Assembly: GCF_003002825.1 (NCBI RefSeq)
Contig: NZ_PVTE01000027.1
Span: 1-64,000, forward strand
DNA: 64,000 nucleotides
Source of the DNA: Spirosoma oryzae
GTDB taxonomy: Bacteria; Bacteroidota; Bacteroidia; Cytophagales; Spirosomataceae
Reading direction: 5' to 3'
In this document: positions 53,759-62,185 of the stretch, piece after piece
Layout of the letters: every line of letters starts with the position of its first letter
Numbering within the stretch: the stretch's first letter is position 1
The notes under the pieces: model-generated
Told to the model about the DNA's origin: nothing
Seen by the model: the letters and a program-made list of their open reading frames with translations, nothing else
Databases searched by the model: none
Made by a program: the position numbers and the translations under genes

Positions 53759-53932
53759 GCTATCAGCAAATTTATCAAGAGCGCGGCATAAAGGCAACAG
53801 CTACATCCTGTAGTCGCCCGACAAATGTCTGGCGACAGGTTAGCCCGAAATCAGCGCCTGTGTTTTAGCGTACAACGCTTTTCCGGCGTCGGCACCGCCC
53901 ATGCTTTTCCAGCTTCCTGTTCTGCGTTATGC

Positions 53933-54787
53933 TTAGAACGGCTCGTACGCAAATGTCTGATACCGTCCATCGCTGCACTCCCAGCGCGACAAAGTTCCAT
54001 TGTCAGCGTAGGTCAGTTTGTACGTAAGCACATTGGCAGGCGAGGTTCCTGCCGTGATCGTTTGCTTCGTGACGTTATGCCAACTGTAGCGTTGCTGCGG
54101 CAGAAGTTCCGGTACAGCCAGGCCATAATACGGATTGGCTTTGTCATCGTACTCAAACACAGTCCGGGTAGTCGACACCAGCCTGCCCTGTGTAGTCATT
54201 GTCATATCGATAGCCGTTACGTCATCACCGGTATAACTGATCAGATACCGGGTTTTCAGCGGGCCGATTGTTGGACTCTCGTCGTAATGCACATACGTTT
54301 CCTCGCTGACTCGTCCCGCTGCATCGTGTTCGTACTGACGCTCTTCGAACAAACGTTCTGGCTGTGACCCGGCATTGACAAACAGACGGTAAGCGGCTGG
54401 TCGCCCGCTCCGGTTCGTGAACAGGCCGTAGTGCGACCGAACCCGGCTCGTTTCATTCCCGGCAGCATCCCGGTACACGATCGTTCCTTCCGTACCGGTC
54501 AGTTGGCGGCCCCCATCGTAGCTGTACTGCATTGTGGGTGCCTGTTGTTTCCAGATACCATCCGCATCCGGAGCCGAACGACTCGTCGCTAACCAGCCCG
54601 CCGGGGAATAGCTATAGTCTACCGTTGTCGGGATTGGATGGTTCGTCTGCGTCCTGATAAGTCGGTACGAAACGGCGGGCGTAGCTGACGGGCTAGCGAC
54701 TGGCGCGACGCTGTCGCCAGCGGGCTGACAGGCCGATAGACAACCCGTCATCAGCAAAACAAAAGCGGTAGAAAGTGACGTGTGCAT
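53933..54787 (-). CDS. Lipoprotein with RHS/YD-like repeats, unknown function
   Basis: 284 residues from ATG at 54787. The signal peptide ends in a lipobox (LLMTGCLSAC). The mature protein is built of short YD/RHS-like beta-strand pairs: VDYSYSPAGWLATS, MQYSYDGGRQLTG, RQYEHDAAGRVSEETYVHYD, FEYDDKANPYYG and LTYADNGTLSRWECSDGRYQTFAYE. Proteins of this form are frequent in Cytophagales and lack a known role. It sits between clpP and clpX with its own terminator, and so is a separate unit. Confidence 0.75.
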   Translation of the reverse strand: MHTSLSTAFVLLMTGCLSACQPAGDSVAPVASPSATPAVSYRLIRTQTNHPIPTTVDYSYSPAGWLATSRSAPDADGIWKQQAPTMQYSYDGGRQLTGTEGTIVYRDAAGNETSRVRSHYGLFTNRSGRPAAYRLFVNAGSQPERLFEERQYEHDAAGRVSEETYVHYDESPTIGPLKTRYLISYTGDDVTAIDMTMTTQGRLVSTTRTVFEYDDKANPYYGLAVPELLPQQRYSWHNVTKQTITAGTSPANVLTYKLTYADNGTLSRWECSDGRYQTFAYEPF

Positions 54788-54850
54788 GCGATGTGTGGTA
54801 GATGTGTAAAAACTAGTCAGCTGACTACAAGTTCGTTTCCCAAAATGCGA

Positions 54851-54906
54851 AGAAAAAGAGAATCCCGGACAACTGGCTTCGTAAACCAATCGTCCGGGAT
54901 TCTTTC
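54851..54906 (-). terminator. Terminator of clpP
   Basis: AGAATCCCGGAC and GTCCGGGATTCT arms around a 21-base loop, with CTTTTTCT on the minus strand after it. It lies 26 bases past the clpP stop. Confidence 0.85.
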
Positions 54907-54931
54907 GCAGCCTTTATTGCTTATTCGGCGC

Positions 54932-55606
54932 TTATTTTTCGCGCGTCAGCACTTCGTCAATCAGGCCGTATTCTTTGGCTTCGCTGGCGCGCATCCATTT
55001 GTCGCGGTCGGAATCGCGCTCGATTTCCTCGACGGTTTTACCCGAGTGATGCGCCAGAATCTGGTACAGTTCTTCGCGCAGTTTCACGATTTCGCGGGCC
55101 GTAATCTCGATGTCGACCGACTGACCCTGCGCGCCACCCGACGGCTGGTGAATCATGACGCGGGCGTGGGGCAGCGCCGAACGCTTACCAGCCGCACCAC
55201 CGGCCAGCAGTACCGCGCCCATCGACGCAGCCAGGCTGGTGCAGACGGTAGCCACGTCAGGCCGTACGTACTGCATCGTATCGTAGATGCCCAGACCCGC
55301 GTATACCGAACCACCGGGGCTGTTGAGGTACATCAGAATGTCTTTCTTCGGATCGGCCGATTCCAGAAACAGCAACTGGGCAACGATGATGTTGGCAATG
55401 TTATCGTCGACGGGCAGGCCCATGAAAATAATCCGGTCGGCCATCAGGCGCGAGAACACGTCGACTTCACGGAAGTTCATCGGACGCTCTTCGATGACCG
55501 AACGGGTCATGTTTTCAACGGTATGGTTGACATAACCGTCCACCGTCAGCCCGTTCAGGCCCATGTGGTGCACGGCATACTTGCGGAATTCTTTTTCGTA
55601 ATTCAT
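54932..55606 (-). CDS. clpP: ATP-dependent Clp protease proteolytic subunit
   Basis: 224-residue serine protease that forms the tetradecameric chamber working with ClpX. The ATG at 55606 ([19 protein letters not shown]) is the usual start of Bacteroidota ClpP; the longer frame upstream lacks family resemblance. Catalytic triad: S128 ([14 protein letters not shown]), H153 ([10 protein letters not shown]), and D198 (EIERDSDRD). [19 protein letters not shown] and [25 protein letters not shown] are also typical. It has its own terminator. Confidence 0.96.
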   Translation of the reverse strand: MNYEKEFRKYAVHHMGLNGLTVDGYVNHTVENMTRSVIEERPMNFREVDVFSRLMADRIIFMGLPVDDNIANIIVAQLLFLESADPKKDILMYLNSPGGSVYAGLGIYDTMQYVRPDVATVCTSLAASMGAVLLAGGAAGKRSALPHARVMIHQPSGGAQGQSVDIEITAREIVKLREELYQILAHHSGKTVEEIERDSDRDKWMRASEAKEYGLIDEVLTREK

Positions 55607-55786
55607 AAACGGGGATTTACTTCCTAAATTAAAAACGAATAAGGGGGTCGGTAAGTTTCGCCGATATGGGCCGGCCAGCTGACTGACACCCGCCAAACCG
55701 ATCGGCGCACCGAACGACACAAAAATGCGTTATCATGCGAAAAAACAAGGTCGGTTTGGGTTTACAAATTATCGACTGTACTTGAG

Positions 55787-56185
55787 ATGAAGACATCCGT
55801 CGCTGAAAAAATTCGCCTGCAACGCCTACAACGCGGTCTGTCACAGGAAAACATGGCCGATTTGCTGGGTTTGTCGACCACGGCTTATGGCGACATCGAA
55901 CGCGGCAAAACCGACCTCGCCCTATCGCGGCTAACGCAGATCGCCGATGCGCTGGGCTTGTCGCCGGTATCGCTGCTTACCGATGAGCCGCCCCTCACCC
56001 CCACCGTCGTGACCGATACGCACGAACTGGATACGCTCCGGCTGACGGTCGAGAAGCAGCAAATCGAACTGGAAAAGCTGCGGCTGGAGACCGACTACTG
56101 GAAGCGTCGGTACGACGAGCGGATTGCCCTCGAACTGGCTCGTTCGCTGGGCGTTCAGCAAACCCGCGAACGCATTGGGTTCTAG
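55787..56185 (+). CDS. XRE-family helix-turn-helix regulator
   Basis: 132 residues. HTH_3 domain at 5-60 (IRLQRLQRGLSQENMADLLGLSTTAYGDIERGKTDLALSRLTQIADALGL), followed by a short linker and a coiled coil (LDTLRLTVEKQQIELEKLRLETDYWKRRYDERIALELA) that probably mediates dimers. It likely controls its own promoter or that of the carbohydrate genes downstream (81 bases to the next start), but no operator is visible. Confidence 0.88.
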   Translation: MKTSVAEKIRLQRLQRGLSQENMADLLGLSTTAYGDIERGKTDLALSRLTQIADALGLSPVSLLTDEPPLTPTVVTDTHELDTLRLTVEKQQIELEKLRLETDYWKRRYDERIALELARSLGVQQTRERIGF

Positions 56186-56266
56186 GTTTACCGCAATCGT
56201 TACGCTATCGACGCAATCCCACCGTCTCTCGACCAACTCACTGTAAACCAGTCACCGTAAACCGAA

Positions 56267-57151
56267 ATGCCCCATCGTATAGGTAAGCCCGTTCTGGGGC
56301 TTGTATTTTTTAGCATGGCCCTTCTTTTTGTCAGCGATTACGCCGTCGCGTGGCCCAGCAAACGCATCAGTGACATTACCTATGTCAACCCCAGCACGCC
56401 CGGTTTCGACACCGAGCGCCACCAACTCGACGTATACCAGCCAAGCCGAAAGTCGACCGAAAAGCGACCGGTTGTGGTGTTTATCCACGGCGGTAGCTGG
56501 AACAGCGGCAGCAAGAATATCTACTGGTTCGTTGGCCGCCGACTTGCCAAGCAGGGCGTCGTAGCCGTCATTATCAACTATCGACTGGCCCCTAACGTAG
56601 AGGTTCCGGCCATGGCCGACGACGCAGCCCGAGCCGTTCAGTGGACGCAGCAGCATATCGCCGACTACGGTGGTGATCCTGATCGCATCTTCGTCATGGG
56701 GCATTCGGCCGGGGCCGGACTTGCCGCCCTGCTGGCTACCGACAACACGTATTTCTCCCGACTGGGGGTAGCCGCGAATCCGATCAAAGGGGCCATTCTG
56801 GACGACCCCGCCGGGCTGGATATGTACGATTATCTGAAGAAGATGGCTTACCCCAACGACGAGCAGTACCTCATCCCGTTCGGCAAAAATCCCGACGTAT
56901 GGCGGGCCGTTTCGCCCATGTACCACGTGTCGAAAGCCAGTCCACCCATGCTGCTTTTCGTCGGTGGCAGGACGTATCCCAGCATTGCCAGCAGCAGTGA
57001 GCAGTTTCGGCAGAAGTTGGTTGAGCTGGGCGTTCAACACGAGTTCACGCTCATTCCCGGCAAAAAGCACATTCCGATGGTATTGCAGTTGTTCTGGAAA
57101 CACAATGTCATCTACCAGAAGCTACTGAAGCTGGTCGGGACTACTAGGTGA
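56267..57151 (+). CDS. Alpha/beta-hydrolase (esterase/lipase-like), exported or anchored
   Basis: 294 residues with an N-terminal hydrophobic signal or anchor (GLVFFSMALLFVSDYAVAW). The hormone-sensitive-lipase-like oxyanion motif is HGGSW at 74-78, the nucleophile is S147 in VMGHSAGAGLAALL, and a C-terminal His is in GKKHIPMVLQLF. It probably de-esterifies a sugar or small ester. It precedes the GH88/105 and kelch genes in the same direction, so carbohydrate de-acetylation is a plausible role; this is inference from neighbours. Confidence 0.86.
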   Translation: MPHRIGKPVLGLVFFSMALLFVSDYAVAWPSKRISDITYVNPSTPGFDTERHQLDVYQPSRKSTEKRPVVVFIHGGSWNSGSKNIYWFVGRRLAKQGVVAVIINYRLAPNVEVPAMADDAARAVQWTQQHIADYGGDPDRIFVMGHSAGAGLAALLATDNTYFSRLGVAANPIKGAILDDPAGLDMYDYLKKMAYPNDEQYLIPFGKNPDVWRAVSPMYHVSKASPPMLLFVGGRTYPSIASSSEQFRQKLVELGVQHEFTLIPGKKHIPMVLQLFWKHNVIYQKLLKLVGTTR

Positions 57152-57206
57152 GTAACGGCGGGTGGAATCACGCTTTCTGACAGAAATTACCTAAACCTGC
57201 CCGTTT

Positions 57207-58589
57207 GTGACCCACCTGTTTACCCGCCTTGCCCTAACGACCACCGGCCTCCTGACCATTTGCGTGCCCCTGCTGGCGCAGACACCGACTCCCAAAGCCA
57301 ACGATTCGACAACACCGTTACACCTGCTCCAGCCCGACTATCCGGTACCCTACGGCGCGCCCCGTATCGACAGTGTAACGGCCGTGCTGAACCGGGTCTA
57401 CCTATACCTCGATGGCGCGACCCCGGCACTGCTGATCGACAAGGAGTCGGGGCACCGAATCGACCCCATCGGTACAGTCAACCCCAACGCCATTATCAAG
57501 CCCGGCGACTTTCGGCTGACAAGCTACGAATGGGGTGTGACCTATGCGGGCATGCTGCTCGCGAGCGAAGCCACCGGCGACCCGCGATTCGCCGACTATA
57601 CCCGCAAACGGCTGGCGTTTCTCACGAGCTTACGTCCCTATTTTCAGGCACAGGTTACCAGCGATCCGAAGGCCAACACACCCCTGCGGCAAATGCTAGC
57701 TCCGCACGCCCTCGACGATGCCGGTGCGATGTGTGCGGCCATGATTAAGACGGCTCTGTTGAAAGAACAGGCCGGAGCGAACTCACTGAAGACGGCGCTC
57801 CGCCCGCAGATCGATGCGTACGTGCGGTACATCATGACCAAAGAATATCGGCTGGCCGATGGTACGCTGGCCCGCAATCGCCCGCAACCCAACACGCTTT
57901 GGCTCGACGACTTGTTCATGAGCGTACCGGCACTCGCACAGATGGGGAAACTGACCGGCGATAAACTGTACTACGACGAAGCCGTCAAGCAGGTGTTGCA
58001 GTTCTCGAAGCGCATGTTCAACCGCGACAAGGGACTGTTTATGCATGGCTGGGTCGAGGGCATGGGCGTTCACCCGGAGTTTCACTGGGCGCGGGCCAAC
58101 GGCTGGGCGATTCTGACGCTGGTTGAATTACTCGACGTTCTGCCTGCCAACCATACTGGTCGCCCGGCGGTGCTTGACCTGCTGAAAGCACACGCCAAAG
58201 GCTTAGCTGCCCGGCAGTCGGGCTCCGGGTTCTGGCACCAACTCCTCGACCGCCCCGACTCGTACCTGGAAACCTCCGCGACGGCCATCTACGCTTATTC
58301 AATCGCGCGGGCCATCAACCGGGGCTGGCTCGATCCGCTGGCCTACGCGCCCATGACACTGCTGGCCTGGAATGCCGTCACCACAAAGGTGACGCCCGGC
58401 GGACAGGTAGAGGGTACCTGCGTCGGTACGGGGATGGGCTTCGATCCGGCCTTTTATTATCACCGGCCGATTAATGTCTTTGCTGCCCACGGCTACGGAC
58501 CGGTCTTACTGGCGGGGGCCGAAGTCATCAACTTGCTCAAAAATAAATCATTCGCCATCAACGACAGCTCGCTGCAACTGGTGAAGTAG
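57207..58589 (+). CDS. GH88/GH105-type unsaturated glucuronyl (rhamnogalacturonyl) hydrolase
   Basis: 460 residues from GTG (signal LALTTTGLLTICVPLLAQ). The (alpha/alpha)6 toroid pattern of GH105/GH88 is clear: LAPHALDDAGAMCAAMIKTAL, TLWLDDLFMSVPALAQMGKL, LFMHGWVEGMGVHPEFHWARANGWAILTLVELLDVLP, and SGFWHQLLDRPDSYLETSATAIYAYSIARAINRGWL. The family removes unsaturated uronic acid from oligosaccharides made by polysaccharide lyases. It is in line with the esterase and kelch genes, so it probably belongs to a small pectin- or ulvan-like degradation unit. The exact substrate is unknown. Confidence 0.9.
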   Translation: MTHLFTRLALTTTGLLTICVPLLAQTPTPKANDSTTPLHLLQPDYPVPYGAPRIDSVTAVLNRVYLYLDGATPALLIDKESGHRIDPIGTVNPNAIIKPGDFRLTSYEWGVTYAGMLLASEATGDPRFADYTRKRLAFLTSLRPYFQAQVTSDPKANTPLRQMLAPHALDDAGAMCAAMIKTALLKEQAGANSLKTALRPQIDAYVRYIMTKEYRLADGTLARNRPQPNTLWLDDLFMSVPALAQMGKLTGDKLYYDEAVKQVLQFSKRMFNRDKGLFMHGWVEGMGVHPEFHWARANGWAILTLVELLDVLPANHTGRPAVLDLLKAHAKGLAARQSGSGFWHQLLDRPDSYLETSATAIYAYSIARAINRGWLDPLAYAPMTLLAWNAVTTKVTPGGQVEGTCVGTGMGFDPAFYYHRPINVFAAHGYGPVLLAGAEVINLLKNKSFAINDSSLQLVK

Positions 58590-58758
58590 GTTTACGGTAT
58601 TCGGTTTTCAGTTTTCGGTTTACTGCCCGGTACACTCGTTGACCAGAATCAGACATCGTAAGCCGAAAATCGGGAACTGCCTGTCGAACTCGGCATACCG
58701 AAAACCGTAAACCGAATACCGTAAACTTTACACCGTAAACTGCATACCGTAAACCAAA
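58590..58758. repeat. GTAAACCG-type intergenic repeat, largest copy
   Basis: TTTACGGTATTCGGTTTTCA on the left pairs with ACCGAAAACCGTAAACCGAA on the right. It continues with further GTAAACTTTACACCGTAAAC units up to the next start codon. The coding potential of this stretch is not supported. Confidence 0.8.
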
Positions 58759-58766
58759 AATCAACC

Positions 58767-59720
58767 ATGAAATTTATCCTCCCCCTGCTGGCCACTACGA
58801 TCACGGCGACGGCTCAGTCGTGGCACCCGGTCGAGACGAAAAATACGTGCAGTGCCCGCCATGAAAATGCGGCTGCGATTGTCGGCGACAGTCTGTACGC
58901 GATTGGGGGACGGGGCATGCGGCCGGTGGATGCGCTCAACCTGAAAACGGGCGTCTGGCAGGTGCATCCTGCCCCACCCAGCGAGATGAATCACGTGCAG
59001 GCTGTCAGTTATAATGGCGAGGTGTACATCATGGGAGCCTTCAAAGGCGCTTATCCGCACGAAACTGTACTGCCGACCATACTGATCTACAGCCCGAAGC
59101 GGGGTGCCTGGCGGGAAGGACCAGCTATCCCTGTTGACCGATTACGGGGCGCGGGCGGCACCGTTGTCTACAACGACAAAATTTACATGGTCTGCGGCAT
59201 CACCGACGGACATTACGACGGCCACGTTGCCTGGCTTGATGAGTTCGACCCAAAAACGGGCACCTGGAAACGATTGGCGGATGCGCCCCGTACCCGCGAC
59301 CACGTACAGGTAACCGTCGCCGACAATAAACTGTATGTCGCGGGTGGACGCCGGTCGACGGCCCGTATCGGTAAAGTGCTCGAACTCCTGGTGCCGGAAG
59401 TCGATGTGTATGATTTCAAGACAGGACAGTGGTCGACCCTACCGACTACGTCAAATTTGCCCACCCCACGCGCCGGCAACATGGCCGTTACGCAGGACGG
59501 CAAGGTCTGGATTATTGGTGGGGAAACCGTGCAGACTCTGTCGCATAACGAAGCCGAAGCCCTCGACCCCAAAACCAATACATGGGTCAAAACCACCCGC
59601 ATGAATCAGGGGCGGCACGGCACGGGTGCCGCAGTCTACAACAATCAGATTTACGTCGTCGCCGGCTCCGCCAACCACGGCGGTGGCCCGGAGCTGAATA
59701 CGGTGGAAGTGATGCGGTGA
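58767..59720 (+). CDS. Kelch-repeat exported protein
   Basis: 317 residues with a short signal (FILPLLATTITATAQ). Kelch beta-propeller blades are spaced every ~50 residues: DSLYAIGGRGM, GEVYIMGAFKG, DKIYMVCGITDG, NKLYVAGGRRS, GKVWIIGGETV and NQIYVVAGSANH. It resembles sialic-acid mutarotase-like and other six-bladed kelch proteins of secreted carbohydrate systems. It probably binds or rearranges a sugar product of the upstream GH105 enzyme, but activity is not established. It is followed by a long hairpin. Confidence 0.88.
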   Translation: MKFILPLLATTITATAQSWHPVETKNTCSARHENAAAIVGDSLYAIGGRGMRPVDALNLKTGVWQVHPAPPSEMNHVQAVSYNGEVYIMGAFKGAYPHETVLPTILIYSPKRGAWREGPAIPVDRLRGAGGTVVYNDKIYMVCGITDGHYDGHVAWLDEFDPKTGTWKRLADAPRTRDHVQVTVADNKLYVAGGRRSTARIGKVLELLVPEVDVYDFKTGQWSTLPTTSNLPTPRAGNMAVTQDGKVWIIGGETVQTLSHNEAEALDPKTNTWVKTTRMNQGRHGTGAAVYNNQIYVVAGSANHGGGPELNTVEVMR

Positions 59721-59810
59721 GTTTAAAGTTTGTGGTTCAAGGTTTAAGGTTGGCTATTACGCTGTATGATGATGTGTCTAACCTTCAACCTTGAACCACA
59801 AACTTTAAAC
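59721..59810. repeat. GTTTAAAGTTTGTGG palindrome between the kelch and GT4 genes
   Basis: GTTTAAAGTTTGTGGTTCAA and TTGAACCACAAACTTTAAAC are perfect 20-base arms, with GGTTTAAGGTT/AACCTTCAACC extending them. The stop codon of the convergent GT4 gene (59805-59807) is in the right arm. Confidence 0.9.
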
Positions 59811-60872
59811 TAGCGAAGCGTACACCCCTAAATACTGCCGGGCTGCGGTTTGCCAGGAGAATTGGGCTGCGTGTTGCCGGATGACGTCGGCGCGGTTGTT
59901 TCGCGCGTAGTCGACCATACCTTCGCGGTAGGCAGTTTGTAACGCATCAGCCGTAAAATCAGGGAAATAGTAAGCCGCAGCGCCACCGATTTCGGGGAGG
60001 GCCGTTCGTGTCGACAGGAACACCGGTTTGCCAAACTGCATCGCTTCCAGAACGGGCAGACCGAACCCTTCTGCCAGGGACGGATGCACCAGCGCCTGGC
60101 AGTTTCGCAGATACCAGCCCTTGTCGGCTTCCGACACGGTTCCCAGTAGCCGAAGCCGATCGTGTACACCTACCGTCTGCGCCTGTTGCTGCAGCTGCGC
60201 GACATACTCGGGGTCGTCGTGCCGGCCGATCAGGATCAGTTCCAGATCGGGATTCGCTTCCAGCAACGGTACCAGCACGCGAAAATTCTTCTTGGCATTC
60301 AAATAGCCGATGCCTAGCAAAAACGGGCGACTTGGTTGATAAGCGGGTGCGTCCATCGCTGCCGCCGGTACCGGATCGACCCCATTGTAGATGACGTGTA
60401 CGGGCTTGTTGCCGACATGACAATGAGCCAGCACGTCGTTTTTTGTGAACTCCGAAATACACACCAACGCATCGCTACGATCGATAAGCGACTGCGTCAG
60501 GTTCATCCGTTTTTGTCGTATGGCCGGCGGTTCGTCTTCATGCAACACGTTTAAATCGTGAATCGTCAGTACCACCTTTATTTGAGGAAACCGGCGTCGA
60601 TCCGGTACGATGCGCCCCAGCTGAAACGGTGCGTGCCACACCCGACAGTCGCGCAGAAAGGGCTGGTAAACGGAATGCCACCATTGTTCAACGATGTGGT
60701 ACGGGCGGGGTGGCAGTTGTAGCCGTCGGCGGGGAGGCAGGTAGAGCTGGATGGGTGGGTGGTCGGCGGCTGCCTGTTGCTGATTAAGGTATTCACTCAA
60801 TTGCTGACAGTACTGATACAGCCCCGTATGTGGGTGTTTCATCGGCCCACAATCCAGAATAATTTTTCCCAT
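59805..60872 (-). CDS. GT4-family glycosyltransferase (paralog of 61111-62163)
   Basis: 355 residues from ATG at 60872 (MGKIILDCGPMKHPHTGLYQYCQQL); a longer frame upstream is not needed. Donor-domain motifs are LGIGYLNAKKNF and AEGFGLPVLEAMQFGKPVFLSTRTALPEIGG. KVVLTIHDLNVLHEDEPPAIRQKRMNL matches the same position in the divergent neighbour (KVLLTIHDLNFLRDDKPACKTARYLAQ). The two genes are divergent duplicates. It probably adds a sugar to an envelope lipid or glycan. Confidence 0.87.
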   Translation of the reverse strand: MGKIILDCGPMKHPHTGLYQYCQQLSEYLNQQQAAADHPPIQLYLPPRRRLQLPPRPYHIVEQWWHSVYQPFLRDCRVWHAPFQLGRIVPDRRRFPQIKVVLTIHDLNVLHEDEPPAIRQKRMNLTQSLIDRSDALVCISEFTKNDVLAHCHVGNKPVHVIYNGVDPVPAAAMDAPAYQPSRPFLLGIGYLNAKKNFRVLVPLLEANPDLELILIGRHDDPEYVAQLQQQAQTVGVHDRLRLLGTVSEADKGWYLRNCQALVHPSLAEGFGLPVLEAMQFGKPVFLSTRTALPEIGGAAAYYFPDFTADALQTAYREGMVDYARNNRADVIRQHAAQFSWQTAARQYLGVYASLV

Positions 60873-61110
60873 GTAGTCGAAAGATAGCATTTCACTACCC
60901 GTATTGAGCATCTTTGTACAACCATATGGCTCATTTTTGAGTCTTGCTATCGGAGAACGATTGATTTCGGCTCCGTCGTCCTAAGCCTGAACCCTTATTG
61001 CGGCATTTACCAGTGTGCTCGGTGTACACTGTTTGGGAACGATATACGTTCTGGTATACGACCCCTTGTCGCTACGCGCTGATTCCAGGTTTATCCATAC
61101 AACAACCATT
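60873..61110. promoter_or_regulatory. Shared promoter region of the divergent GT4 pair
   Basis: 238 bases between divergent starts, moderately AT-rich. It must include both promoters; no specific sites were fixed and no small gene is evident. Confidence 0.4.
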
Positions 61111-62163
61111 ATGACCCGTGTTATCTTCGATTGTGAACGCATGAAGTATGTCAATACCGGGCTGTATTATTACTGTCTCAACCTCGGCAAAGCACTTCAG
61201 CAAAACATCACTCGGGAACAACTGACTATTTTCGGCCCGGCGCATGCGCAGTCAGCGTTTGGCTCATCGTTGCCCCTTATCCCGCAGCATTCGCTGCAAA
61301 AATTCAGGATGCCACCGGTCGAACAGTTTCACCTGTGGCACAGCACTTACCAAAGTTCCGACTACATTCCGCAGCGGAATCGTAAGATCAAAGTACTGCT
61401 GACGATTCATGATCTGAACTTTCTTCGGGACGACAAACCCGCCTGCAAAACGGCCCGCTACCTGGCCCAGATTCAGCGCAACATCGACCGAAGCGACGCC
61501 ATTGTCTGCATTTCAGAGTTCAGCAAAAACGATGTACTGACCCATTGCGATACGCACGGTAAGCCTATCTACATGATCTATAACGGCACCAACGACTTAC
61601 CCAAACCGTTGCTGGCCCCGCGCTCCTACCGCCCCCGGACGCCGTTTCTATTCAATGTCGGGGTCATTACCCGCAAGAAAAACCAACACCGGATTCTGCC
61701 CCTGCTGCAAACCAACCCCGCGCTGGAGCTGGTGCTGGCCGGGCGGCACGACGATAAGGATTACGCCCACTTCCTGCGGCAGCACGCATCGGAGCTAAAC
61801 GTAGAAGATCGGGTTCACCTGGTGCACGAAATTACGGACGAAGAAAAGTCATGGTATTACCACAATTGTCAGGCGGTCGTCATGCCGTCGCTGGCGGAGG
61901 GCTTCGGTCTGCCCGTAACCGAAGCGATGTCTATTGGAAAACCCGTATTTTTGTCAAAGAGTACAGCACTGCCCGAGATCGGCAAAGACCTGGCGTTCTA
62001 CTTCGACGACTTCGATAACCTGCACGACGACTTTATGGACGGTATGCAACGTTACACCAAGGCGGGTAGTCAGATGCAGGAAGCCATGATCGCACACAGT
62101 GCCAGCTTTAACTGGACCGATGCCGCTCGCAAGTATACGGAGGTGTATCGGTCAATGACCTAA
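61111..62163 (+). CDS. GT4-family glycosyltransferase (paralog of 59805-60872)
   Basis: 350 residues from ATG at 61111 (MTRVIFDCERMKYVNTGLYYYCLNLGKAL). Same motif order as its divergent neighbour: KVLLTIHDLNFLRDDKPACK, CISEFSKNDVLTHCD, FNVGVITRKKNQHRILPLL, AEGFGLPVTEAMSIGKPVFLSKSTALPEIG. It lies 22 bases upstream of an MsbA-like exporter gene, so the two may share an operon and serve one lipid-linked glycan. Confidence 0.87.
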   Translation: MTRVIFDCERMKYVNTGLYYYCLNLGKALQQNITREQLTIFGPAHAQSAFGSSLPLIPQHSLQKFRMPPVEQFHLWHSTYQSSDYIPQRNRKIKVLLTIHDLNFLRDDKPACKTARYLAQIQRNIDRSDAIVCISEFSKNDVLTHCDTHGKPIYMIYNGTNDLPKPLLAPRSYRPRTPFLFNVGVITRKKNQHRILPLLQTNPALELVLAGRHDDKDYAHFLRQHASELNVEDRVHLVHEITDEEKSWYYHNCQAVVMPSLAEGFGLPVTEAMSIGKPVFLSKSTALPEIGKDLAFYFDDFDNLHDDFMDGMQRYTKAGSQMQEAMIAHSASFNWTDAARKYTEVYRSMT

Positions 62164-62185
62164 CGGCTCACGATACGTACAGCGA

